This document shows, one piece after another, positions 1 through 6,781 of a stretch of 7,494 nucleotides of DNA (position 1 is its first letter; every line of letters starts with the position of its first letter). The position numbers and the translations under genes were made by a program. Location: contig QIDJ01000022.1 of the NCBI GenBank assembly GCA_003228395.1, forward strand, positions 1 through 7,494, read 5' to 3'. Source of the stretch: Flammeovirgaceae bacterium. Its GTDB lineage: Bacteria > Bacteroidota > Bacteroidia > Cytophagales > Cyclobacteriaceae. The notes beneath the pieces are model-generated. The model had not been told where the DNA came from, searched no databases, and worked only from the letters and a program-made list of their open reading frames with translations.

Positions 1-776
1 TCATCAGTGGCGGTTTGCAGTAATGAATCCGGAGAAACCAAACCTTTATACATCAAAATGCGCTTAAAATAAGCGTCATTTTCAATCATTTCAATGTCCG
101 GCGAAATCCTGGTAAGGAGTTCCTCTGCTTCTTCATTTCTGCCGAGCCTCCGGTATGTCATGTAAAGCCAGTCTGTTGCAGCCACCAGCACATCGGTATT
201 GTCCGATAGTTCGTAGCAGGTATTCCAGGCTTCCAGCGCCTTGTCAAATTCACCATTGAGGTAATAGGCCAGGCCCAGGTGGTAATAAATATTCCACTGG
301 GTTGTTGTCAGCGGTTTGTTCAGCTTGTTGGGAATGCCGTCCGGTTCTGTTTCGGGGGCTGTGCCTGCCGCCAGCACTGCCGCGCGACTCAGGTCGGCAA
401 TGGCCCGGTTAAATTTCCGGATGGTGATATACCGGTGACCACGGTGCCGGAGAAGTTTAAAAGATCCCGGATGTATATCAAGGCCGGCAGTGTACACTTC
501 GATGGCTTTCCGGTAATGGCCCAAATAAGCAAGCCGCCTTCCATACCAGATAAGTGCAATTTCTTCATCAGGGTGGGCTTTGGCGACATTACGGGTATCA
601 CGAAGTTTCCTCTTAAATTCCTTTTCTGTTTCAGGAGGTAATTCCGGGGGATACAATGCATGGCCGAGGAGTGAAATGGCTTCAGGTTCGGGGGGGTGTT
701 CCGGCGATTGATTTTTGCCGCATGATTGACAAAGCAGGATTACCAGCAGTGTGCTTATAACGATGGCGTATTTCAT
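1..776 (-). CDS. TPR-repeat lipoprotein, 3' end missing
   Basis: The frame is open from an ATG at 776-774 to the window edge: 258 codons plus two bases, so the C-terminus is missing. The protein starts MKYAIVISTLLVILLCQSCG, a charged then hydrophobic stretch ending at Cys19 preceded by Ser. This reads as a relaxed Bacteroidota lipobox, so the mature protein is probably a lipid-anchored envelope protein. A Pro/Glu-rich linker (about 23-52) follows, then helical TPR-like units near 70-103, 106-137, 161-192 and 197-224. These show typical TPR spacing, for example LAYLGHYRKAIEVYTAGL and LGLAYYLNGEFDKALEAW. TPR proteins act as protein-binding scaffolds; no catalytic domain is visible and the partner is unknown. 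No Shine-Dalgarno site is seen, as is common in this phylum. It lies 433 bp downstream of amt on the same strand, so it is probably a separate transcription unit. The TPR lipoprotein call is solid; the function is not known. Confidence 0.85.
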   Translation of the reverse strand, partial: MKYAIVISTLLVILLCQSCGKNQSPEHPPEPEAISLLGHALYPPELPPETEKEFKRKLRDTRNVAKAHPDEEIALIWYGRRLAYLGHYRKAIEVYTAGLDIHPGSFKLLRHRGHRYITIRKFNRAIADLSRAAVLAAGTAPETEPDGIPNKLNKPLTTTQWNIYYHLGLAYYLNGEFDKALEAWNTCYELSDNTDVLVAATDWLYMTYRRLGRNEEAEELLTRISPDIEMIENDAYFKRILMYKGLVSPDSLLQTATD

Positions 777-967
777 GGCGCTGTTGTTTTCAGACTCCAA
801 TTTTAAGATAAAGCGGCTTAAATGCCAACTTCATGACATATTGTGGTCAGAAGGTAATAGAGAAACCTGGCAGTACCAGACTGGAGCCTTAGCGGTGGCG
901 TAAGCGTAAGGCAGACTTGTGACAATAACTTTACAAATAACCATACCCGCAATAGCCAAACCCGCTC

Positions 968-1133
968 AGAGTCACTGCGGCAGCAGGACTCTAGGCAATG
1001 TAGGGCACAGGTACACCTCAGAGATACCTGCGGGTAACTCTGAGGGGGGCGTGGGGGAATGTCACTGCGGTAGCAGGACTGAAGGGGTTGTGGGCAGGTC
1101 TCCTCCGGATGAATCTGAGGGGAGTAGCGCTAC
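968..1133. repeat. Imperfect tandem repeat with hairpins
   Basis: Two related units lie head to tail: about 971-1050 and 1061-1130. The first 20 bases of each (971-990 and 1061-1080) differ at one position only. Further shared blocks follow in the same order (GGGCA, CCTC, CTGAGGGG), with the second unit shorter by a gap. Each unit opens with a small hairpin: CTGC/GCAG around a GGCA or GGTA loop. In unit one this stem extends with AGAGTC (968-973) pairing GACTCT (987-992). Unit one also holds a strong hairpin at 1016-1045. Unit two ends beside a perfect 10-bp palindrome, GTAGCGCTAC (1124-1133). It may be a REP-like intergenic element or a structured RNA; the sequence alone does not decide. I do not recognise the family. 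Confidence 0.7.
1016..1045. repeat. Long stem-loop, 13-bp stem
   Basis: CCTCAGAGATACC (1016-1028) and GGTAACTCTGAGG (1033-1045) are inverted repeats matching at 12 of 13 positions, with one A-A mismatch and a four-base TGCG loop. It is the strongest stem-loop in the window. On the plus strand it is followed by a G-run, and on the minus strand by TGTACC, so it is not a classic U-tailed terminator. It could still shield the 3' end of an amt transcript or form part of a repeat element. Confidence 0.75.
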
Positions 1134-1209
1134 GCATTACATTGAGGCTCTTTTACCATATACAGCTGTGAATAGCAGGCCGGTTACTCGTGTGCTTGTA
1201 CCGCGTGAA

Positions 1210-2589
1210 TCAGGATGCCTTATCCAGCACCACGTCACTTTTACGCTCTGACATGGTAAGCCTGATTTCGCTGAAATCACTGGCCTGCTCGGAATGCTGT
1301 GACATGTCGAGACCTTCTTCTTCCTGGTGTCCAGCCACTCTGATGTGCAGTATTTTATCTGGGATATAATACAAAAACCAGGATCCGAAAAACGCATACA
1401 GACTCACCAAAACAAGGGCAACAATATGATAGAAAAAAGTAGTGGAAGTGCCGTAAATAAGCCCCACGTCTTTGGCAAATACGCCCGTGAGCAGCATGCC
1501 CATTATTCCTCCTACGCCATGACAGGCAAATACATCCAGCGTATCGTCCACCGCAGACCTTGTCCGGAAGTGTACGGCCAGGTTACTTACAATGCTTGAT
1601 ACCGATCCGATAAAGATACTCTGGCCAACAGTAACAAAACCCGCACCCGGTGTGATGGCCACCAGTCCAACCACCGCCCCGATGCAGGCGCCGATTGCCG
1701 AGGGCTTACGTCCACGGATGCCGTCGAAGAATATCCACGAAAGCATGGCTGCTGCCGAGGCGGTATTAGTGGTTAAGAAGGCGGAAGTAGCTAGTCCGTC
1801 GGCAGCCAGCGCCGAGCCTCCGTTGAAACCAAACCATCCAAACCAGAGCATGCCCGTGCCGAGAATGACAAACGGAATATTATGCGGTTTTGATTCCCCT
1901 TCAATATTTCGTCGTTTCCCCAGATAAAGCGCACCGGCCAACGCCGCCAGACCAGCAGAAATATGCACTACGGTGCCTCCGGCAAAATCAAGTACACCCC
2001 AATTTCTGAATAATCCGTTCGGATGCCACGTCATGTGTGCCAGGGGAGCATATATAAATAGTGAAAAAAGACATATAAAAAGCAGGAAAGCCGAAAACCG
2101 GATACGTTCGGCAAAAGCGCCGGTGATGAGGGCCGGAGTGATAATGGCAAATTTTAATTGAAACATGGCAAAAAGCATGAATGGGATGGTAGCCGCAAAC
2201 GCATCATTAGGCCCTAAACCTACACCTGAAAACATGAAATAAGTAAGCGGATTGCCAAATAAACCTGTACCGTCACCGCCTACACTGTCTCCAAAGGCAA
2301 TACTGAATCCGATAAAAACCCAAAGCAGGCTAATAACACCAAGCGCTACAAAACTTTGTAACATGGTGGAAATCACATTTTTGTACCTCACCATGCCGGC
2401 ATAGAAAAATGATAACCCCGGAGTCATCAGTAATACCAGACCAGTAGCAGTGAGCATCCATGCAATATCACCGCTGTTTAAATTCTCCACATTCATGCTG
2501 GTGATATTCGAAGGGGCAAACACACCCATCACAGAAAGCGCCATTAACATCAGAAACGGAACCATCCACTTTTTCTTAAACATTGCCAT
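1210..2589 (-). CDS. amt: Amt-type ammonium channel
   Basis: A complete 459-residue inner-membrane Amt/MEP/Rh protein that conducts ammonium/ammonia into the cell for assimilation. Residues 8-25 look like a cleavable signal sequence and about eleven hydrophobic helices follow, as in E. coli AmtB. Functional residues are all present by comparison with AmtB: pore histidines His209 (VVHI) and His357 (ACHG), gate phenylalanines Phe147 and Phe255, recruitment-site Trp188 and Ser259, and Asp201 opening the family signature DFAGGTVVHISAG. The conserved cytoplasmic segment EEEGLDMSQHSE (about 423-434) is kept and is followed by a further 25-residue polar tail, longer than in AmtB. Met1 is used; Met3 (ATG at 2583-2581) is an equally plausible start. 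No glnK/PII gene adjoins it, although amt is commonly paired with one. A -7-like promoter element lies 33 bp upstream. Family assignment is essentially certain; transport direction and affinity are from the family, not the sequence. Confidence 0.98.
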   Translation of the reverse strand: MAMFKKKWMVPFLMLMALSVMGVFAPSNITSMNVENLNSGDIAWMLTATGLVLLMTPGLSFFYAGMVRYKNVISTMLQSFVALGVISLLWVFIGFSIAFGDSVGGDGTGLFGNPLTYFMFSGVGLGPNDAFAATIPFMLFAMFQLKFAIITPALITGAFAERIRFSAFLLFICLFSLFIYAPLAHMTWHPNGLFRNWGVLDFAGGTVVHISAGLAALAGALYLGKRRNIEGESKPHNIPFVILGTGMLWFGWFGFNGGSALAADGLATSAFLTTNTASAAAMLSWIFFDGIRGRKPSAIGACIGAVVGLVAITPGAGFVTVGQSIFIGSVSSIVSNLAVHFRTRSAVDDTLDVFACHGVGGIMGMLLTGVFAKDVGLIYGTSTTFFYHIVALVLVSLYAFFGSWFLYYIPDKILHIRVAGHQEEEGLDMSQHSEQASDFSEIRLTMSERKSDVVLDKAS

Positions 2590-2622
2590 AATTAAAACAT
2601 TGAGATTAAATATGCATCAAAA

Positions 2623-2630
2623 CAAATATA
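2623..2630 (-). promoter_or_regulatory. Candidate -7 element for amt
   Basis: Read on the minus strand this is TATATTTG, an exact match to the Bacteroidota housekeeping -7 consensus TAnnTTTG, placed 33 bp before the amt start codon. The expected TTTG-type -33 element about 19-21 bases further upstream is not convincing; the tract there is AT-rich (ATTTATTG). Transcription from it would give a short leader of roughly 25-30 bases. In such AT-rich DNA a chance match is possible. Confidence 0.45.
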
Positions 2631-2767
2631 TAATATGTAAAAAAACAATAAATAGGGTATAAAATAAACTATAATAATAAAAAAATACGTAAAAATATCA
2701 AAAACAGGTTTTAAATTAATCGATACCAGCGCAGATATTGTGCCAGAGGATAACATACTTGAAATGT

Positions 2768-2841
2768 CCTGAAACAGGTTTGAGCGTCCGGGTCTGAACG
2801 GACATTCAGATTAGTTGCAGAAGGAATAGATGTCCGCTGCA
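2768..2841. repeat. Cluster of overlapping inverted repeats
   Basis: Several perfect short inverted repeats overlap here: CCTG/CAGG (2768-2778, loop AAA); GTCCG with CGGAC (2786-2790, 2799-2803); TCTGAA with TTCAGA (2793-2798, 2805-2810); CGGACAT with ATGTCCG (2799-2805, 2830-2836); TGCAG with CTGCA (2816-2820, 2837-2841). The arms share bases, so several of the stems are mutually exclusive. Just to the right, GATTACATCA occurs twice (2845-2854 and 2863-2872). The stretch lies in the 3' untranslated side of the kinase gene or the far 5' side of amt. Each stem is short, so a role is unproven. Confidence 0.45.
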
Positions 2842-2984
2842 TCAGATTACATCATAACCCCGGATTACATCAGGGTAAGCTCTACATTTATTCTGTGAGT
2901 TTATGATCGGGGTTGTGCAAAAGGAGATTAGTCATTGCATGTCTGTTTACTTCTTGTTTGTTTCTTCAGTTATAGAAGGGCATG

Positions 2985-3001
2985 GAGTCATGCCATGACT
3001 C
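2985..3001. repeat. Palindrome just downstream of kinase gene
   Basis: GAGTCATG and CATGACTC flank a single C, giving a perfect 17-bp palindrome 12 bp past the kinase stop codon. An outer inverted repeat, TTAGTCAT (2928-2935) with ATGACTAA (3004-3011), overlaps the same motif family, and ATGACT is repeated at 2995-3000 and 3004-3009. On the minus strand the hairpin is followed by CATGCCCTTC rather than a T-run, so it is at most a weak or factor-assisted terminator. It may instead be a protein-binding site or mRNA-stabilising structure. Confidence 0.5.
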
Positions 3002-3013
3002 TTATGACTAAAC

Positions 3014-5098
3014 TCAGGTTGAAGATTCCTGTGAATGTAATTCATTAATCAGGTTAGGTACAACAATAGTTACGTTGGTTCCTTCTCCAACCGTGCTCTC
3101 GATATGAATTGTTCCATGTAGTTTATCCACGGTTTCCCTGACGATATATAAACCCAATCCGGATCCACTCCTTTTTTCATCTGCTCTGTAAAACATATCG
3201 AATACCTTATCAATTCTTTCCGGCTTGATGCCACATCCGTTATCTATTACTTCAATTTTTGCTTTATCGTTGTCGGCCGTAACCTTTATGTGCACTTTCG
3301 GGTTCGTGTTTCCCACCGTGCTGTATTTCATGGCGTTGGATATTAAATTATTCAACAGAATGTTCAGGCGCTGCCGGTCGGTAACAAATACTTCGTTTTG
3401 ATCCACCGTGATTTCTTTTATAATAGACTTCCATTGTTCAATGAACTGGTATTGCTCAAAGGAGTTTTCTATGAGTTCCTGGAATTTTATTTGATCAGGA
3501 CTTAACGTGAGACGTGCATTCCGGGCGTAATCCAGGATTTCGCTGATAAACTCATTTTGTTTGCTTAGGCTTTTCTCCATCATCTCCAGATATTGTTTCA
3601 GTGTTTTTATGTTTTCTTCAGACCGCGACAGTTGGATAAGACCGAGCATGGAAGCGATGGGAGATTTGAGGTCATGTGAAACGGAATAAACGAAATTATC
3701 CAGTTCGGCATTCAGTTTACGAAGTTCTTTATTTTGTTCTTTGATCCTGAGGTTTTTATCCTTCAAATTTTCTTTCTGTTCTTCAAGGCTACGGGTTCTT
3801 TCTGCAACTTTTTTCTCAAGATCCTGATTTAGAAGGTCTAATTGTGCTACGAGATCTTCATTTTGTTTAAATGCAAGCGAGTACCGGCGCGACAGCAGGA
3901 CTGACTGAAAAACAAGGAATAGAAAAAGCCCAAACGAAAAGAAATGGCCCGTTTCAATAATTTCATCGGCATATAATACGTCGTTGATGATAAAAACAAG
4001 CAAAAGTATATAACCTGTAAAAAAAATAATTGCTTCTTTATTGCCGCTTTTATGAGCTGTATTGAGGACATTAAAAGTATAAATTGTTATTAACAGGATT
4101 ATTATCTGAGTGGGAATCAGGATAGTGGTAAAAATACCAGGAGGTGTTATAAGAACAATCAGGATCAACAACCCAAGCAACAAAAACACGGTTGTTTGTA
4201 TGCTCTTTCTCATATGTTCTTTGAAAAGCGAAGTGAAAAAGGCAAAGAATAATGCAAATCCGGTATAAAAGCTTAAATATTCTATCCGTATGAGTACATG
4301 CCACCCGACATCAAAAAACGAAGTAATCGGAATATCGCGGGTAATGAATAGACGGATCATAAGAACGATACAAAACAGGCTGAAAAAGAGGGGAGATGGA
4401 TCTCGCTTGATTACATATAGAACGATATGATATAGTCCCATTATAAAAAAGCAGCCTGCCAGGAAAAGTGCAGTAAGTAATTCTACCTCACGTGCTTTAA
4501 AAAGGGGTATTTCTTTTCCAAGGGAAATCATATCGCGTGGTCCTCCTACCCGGTGCTCAAAGTTGGAAACATGTAATATTATTTCAACCTCTCCGGTAGC
4601 AGTGAAGGAAGCTACATCCGGATGGTATTCCGGTATGGTGGTATCTTTGGTCCTCCCCACCTTTCCTGAATGAAGAATATTTTTCCCGTTCACATACAAA
4701 TCATAAGCAGTACTTATGATTCTTGTTCTGATGGCCAGGGATTTTACCGTATCATTTAGGAGTATTTTCAGGCGGTAAGTGGCATATCCGCGAGATCCGG
4801 TTTTTTTTCCGTTTATCACGTGATCATTCCATGTGGATGGAAGTGAAATAAAATCTGTTGCAGGGGTGTTTACTTTCCGGGCCTCGTTGGGAACGATGAT
4901 TTTTTTCCAATAAAACTCCCATTCGCCATTCAGTGCAACATTTTTATTCGCGTTCCAATCCCATTTTCTCAGATCAATTACTCCTTTTTTTGCCTTAGGT
5001 GGCTGTGAATAAATTTCTAAAGGAAACTGTAACAGTAAAACAAACAGGAATATTGACAGACCAGGAATTATCAGATTTATTTTTTGTTTAAGTAACAT
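3014..5098 (-). CDS. 7TMR-DISM sensor histidine kinase
   Basis: A complete 694-residue membrane sensor kinase. Order: signal peptide (1-32); an extracytoplasmic jelly-roll of the 7TMR-DISM extracellular type (about 38-195) with hallmark segments LNGEWEFYW, LPSTWN and GYATYRL, a fold related to carbohydrate-binding domains; seven membrane helices (about 206-403); a charged coiled coil (about 410-465); a HisKA domain with phospho-acceptor His475 in SVSHDLKSP; and an HATPase_c domain with N-box Asn584/Asn588, G1 DNGCGI (619-624), F-box FDMFYRA (633-639) and G2 GSGLGLYIV (645-653). All catalytic motifs are intact, so it should autophosphorylate. There is no receiver domain and no response regulator in the window, so its partner is encoded elsewhere. 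It starts nine bases after the amidohydrolase stop and probably depends on that gene's promoter and translation. The ligand is unknown; a sugar or small envelope metabolite is only a guess from the fold. Runs of A8 and T8 occur in the coding DNA. Confidence 0.96.
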   Translation of the reverse strand: MLLKQKINLIIPGLSIFLFVLLLQFPLEIYSQPPKAKKGVIDLRKWDWNANKNVALNGEWEFYWKKIIVPNEARKVNTPATDFISLPSTWNDHVINGKKTGSRGYATYRLKILLNDTVKSLAIRTRIISTAYDLYVNGKNILHSGKVGRTKDTTIPEYHPDVASFTATGEVEIILHVSNFEHRVGGPRDMISLGKEIPLFKAREVELLTALFLAGCFFIMGLYHIVLYVIKRDPSPLFFSLFCIVLMIRLFITRDIPITSFFDVGWHVLIRIEYLSFYTGFALFFAFFTSLFKEHMRKSIQTTVFLLLGLLILIVLITPPGIFTTILIPTQIIILLITIYTFNVLNTAHKSGNKEAIIFFTGYILLLVFIINDVLYADEIIETGHFFSFGLFLFLVFQSVLLSRRYSLAFKQNEDLVAQLDLLNQDLEKKVAERTRSLEEQKENLKDKNLRIKEQNKELRKLNAELDNFVYSVSHDLKSPIASMLGLIQLSRSEENIKTLKQYLEMMEKSLSKQNEFISEILDYARNARLTLSPDQIKFQELIENSFEQYQFIEQWKSIIKEITVDQNEVFVTDRQRLNILLNNLISNAMKYSTVGNTNPKVHIKVTADNDKAKIEVIDNGCGIKPERIDKVFDMFYRADEKRSGSGLGLYIVRETVDKLHGTIHIESTVGEGTNVTIVVPNLINELHSQESST

Positions 5099-5107
5099 TT
5101 ATCACGG

Positions 5108-6781
5108 CTATTTGCCTTTCATGCCGGGTTGATAAATGACATAATCTAGTTCTATTTTCTTTTTTTCAACCATGACTTTCACATCATTCAGTAATTGCTT
5201 TGCATCGTACACGATACCATCCTTAATAGTATATTTAACTCCGCCTACCCGTACAACCTCATTGTCTTTCGTTAATTTTATTGCACCTGTACCATAGAGC
5301 ACTTTCAGGTTTTCCAATGGATTTTCTTCGATGAGTATCATATCCGCCAGCTTACCAATTTCAATGGTACCAATTTTATCATCCGCTCCAAGCGCTTGTG
5401 CACCGTAAAGTGTAGCAGACCGAATCACTTCAAGCGGATGAAAACCGGCTTCGCGGAGCAGTTCGAGTTCGCGGATGTAGGCAAATCCATACAACTGGAA
5501 GATAAACCCGGAGTCAGACCCGGTGGTTACCCGTCCTCCTTTGTTTTTATATTCATTGATAAACTTCATCCACAGCAGATAGTTTTCTTTCCATGCCACT
5601 TCTTCTTCTGTTCCCCAGAAGTGCCAGTATGACCCATGGCTCTTCATACTTGGCTGGTAAAATTCCCACAAGCTTGGAAGGGTATATGTTTCGTGCCATT
5701 CCGCCCGCCGGGCCCGCATCAGGTCGCGGCTGGCTTCGTAAATATTGAATGTGGGATCTATTGTGAAATCAAGCGCCAATAGTTCGTCCATTACCTGGTT
5801 CCATTTGGCTGATCCGGGTTTGGCGGCCTGTTTCCACAATCTTCCCGCCTGGCCAAACCGGTCCTGTTCGTTATTATAATTATAGTCTGGCGGGTAGTTC
5901 TGCACGGTTTTATCTTCGAACAATGCCTCCGGCAAACCGTACCAATGTTCCATGGATGTTAACCCGGCCCGGGCAGAATTTAATACATTCCACCATCCTA
6001 CGCTGACTTGTGCGTGATGGCAGGCTGATCCCAGACCCAGATTCCTGTTTTCTCTCAAAGCGGCATCCATCACCTCCGGGGTAGCACCGAAAAATTTGAT
6101 ACCGTCGGCGCCGCGTGCCGCATTGGCGCGTACCCATGCCGTGGCCTCTTCCGCATTAGTGATCGGCCCGGCAAGTTTTTCAGGTAATGCAAACCATTTT
6201 TTGTCTTTGGTAGTAGCGGAAGCATATTTTACAGGGATGTCAGTGAGGTTTTGTCCGAAAGATGTGTAAGCGAAAATCCTCGGTGCAGTGATCTCATTCC
6301 GGGCGCTTTTGTCCTTCTGATCCAGCACCCAGGCCAGCCCGTTACCTGCCGATGGATCTCTTACAGTGGTGACCCCATGCGCCAACCAGAGTTTGAATAC
6401 ATATTCTGCATCGGCGCCCTGGGCGGTACCCCCAATATGACTATGCATATCCACGAATCCCGGCAGCAGGTACATGCCTTCCGCTTCAATTACTTTATCT
6501 CCTTCCCTGATCTGAGGTTCTCTGTCCGGATCCAATGGCAGGTTGAGATATCCTGCTCGTGTAATGGACGTTATCTTGTTTCCCTCCACAATTACATCCA
6601 TCGGGCCGATTGGCGGAGCTACATTGCCGTTGATAATCGTTACACCCCTGATTATTAAACGGTTGAAAGGCCCCTCACCTCTACTTCGTTCAGGGGCCTT
6701 TGTTACCTGTGATATCGAATGGGTATTAATAACAAATACAGACAAAAGTGCAAATAATAAATTGAGGATAATTTTATTCAT
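5108..6781 (-). CDS. Exported metal-dependent amidohydrolase
   Basis: A 557-residue amidohydrolase-superfamily enzyme with a signal peptide (1-25, MNKIILNLLFALLSVFVINT then HSISQ), so it acts outside the cytoplasm. The N-terminal beta-sandwich strand RLIIRGVTIINGN leads into the TIM-barrel. Likely metal ligands are all present: His113 and His115 (FVDMHSHIG), Lys229 (GADGIKFFG, probable carboxylated bridging lysine), His256 (CHHAQ), His279 (SMEHW) and Asp423 (TTGSDSG). The family-typical ending GTIEIGKLADMILIE precedes the C-terminal sandwich. It resembles imidazolonepropionase-like or dipeptidase-type members, but the substrate cannot be read from sequence. The frame stays open up to an ATG at 6940, but I start at 6781 because this exposes a proper signal peptide; the extra 53 codons are AT-rich, contain promoter-like DNA and would crowd the divergent gene. 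First gene of a pair with the sensor kinase. A 10-bp inverted repeat encodes part of residues 28-40. Confidence 0.93.
   Translation of the reverse strand: MNKIILNLLFALLSVFVINTHSISQVTKAPERSRGEGPFNRLIIRGVTIINGNVAPPIGPMDVIVEGNKITSITRAGYLNLPLDPDREPQIREGDKVIEAEGMYLLPGFVDMHSHIGGTAQGADAEYVFKLWLAHGVTTVRDPSAGNGLAWVLDQKDKSARNEITAPRIFAYTSFGQNLTDIPVKYASATTKDKKWFALPEKLAGPITNAEEATAWVRANAARGADGIKFFGATPEVMDAALRENRNLGLGSACHHAQVSVGWWNVLNSARAGLTSMEHWYGLPEALFEDKTVQNYPPDYNYNNEQDRFGQAGRLWKQAAKPGSAKWNQVMDELLALDFTIDPTFNIYEASRDLMRARRAEWHETYTLPSLWEFYQPSMKSHGSYWHFWGTEEEVAWKENYLLWMKFINEYKNKGGRVTTGSDSGFIFQLYGFAYIRELELLREAGFHPLEVIRSATLYGAQALGADDKIGTIEIGKLADMILIEENPLENLKVLYGTGAIKLTKDNEVVRVGGVKYTIKDGIVYDAKQLLNDVKVMVEKKKIELDYVIYQPGMKGK
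6666..6701. repeat. Inverted repeat inside the amidohydrolase frame
   Basis: AAAGGCCCCT (6666-6675) and AGGGGCCTTT (6692-6701) are perfect 10-bp inverted repeats around a 16-base centre. They lie wholly within coding sequence and, on the minus strand, encode KAPERSRGEGPF immediately after the signal peptide. CCTGAACGAAGT inside it resembles, from memory, the interspersed palindromes (CCTGAGCGAAGTCGAAGG type) that pepper many bacterial genomes and read as PERSRR in this frame. An in-frame insertion into the tolerant linker between signal peptide and mature domain is therefore possible. The trailing EGPF may be native family sequence. Confidence 0.65.

Larger units (their letters stand above)
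777..1209. other. Intergenic region with repeats, no gene
   Basis: This 433-bp gap separates the end of amt from the start of the TPR lipoprotein, both on the minus strand. An open frame on the plus strand (919-1251) crosses it, but it has a low-complexity sequence created by the DNA repeat and runs antisense into amt, so I do not call a gene. The middle part (about 961-1130) is markedly more G-rich than the flanks and is full of inverted repeats. A short inverted repeat, GCCTTA at 886-891 with TAAGGC at 907-912, lies to its left. No T-tract follows any hairpin on the minus strand, so no standard intrinsic terminator for amt can be named. Confidence 0.7.
2590..3013. other. Intergenic region between kinase and amt
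   Basis: A 424-bp gap downstream of the kinase and upstream of amt, both minus strand. It has two parts. From 2590 to about 2725 it is extremely AT-rich, with A-runs, and forms the amt promoter region. From about 2730 to 3013 the composition returns to average and short inverted and direct repeats crowd together. No convincing coding frame is present on either strand; the best small candidate, a 19-codon plus-strand frame at 2939-2998, is rejected below. Confidence 0.7.

Noticed and set aside
1016..1045. Intrinsic terminator of amt
   Set aside because: The stem is strong but no T-run follows on the minus strand and it lies about 165 bp past the stop codon.
968..1133. CRISPR array
   Set aside because: Only two imperfect adjacent units, with no uniform direct repeat, no spacers of constant length and no cas genes.
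919..1251. Plus-strand 110-codon open frame across the repeat block
   Set aside because: Its sequence is repetitive only because the DNA is (HCGSRT occurs twice), it overlaps the 3' end of amt in antisense, has no ribosome-binding site and matches no family I know.
2590..2725. Replication origin suggested by the AT-rich tract
   Set aside because: No DnaA-box cluster, iterons or replication gene is visible; a promoter region explains the composition.
2939..2998. Nineteen-codon plus-strand frame with AAGGAG upstream
   Set aside because: The spacing to the ATG is about 12-13 bases, the phylum rarely uses such sites, and the peptide ends inside the palindrome; nothing supports translation.
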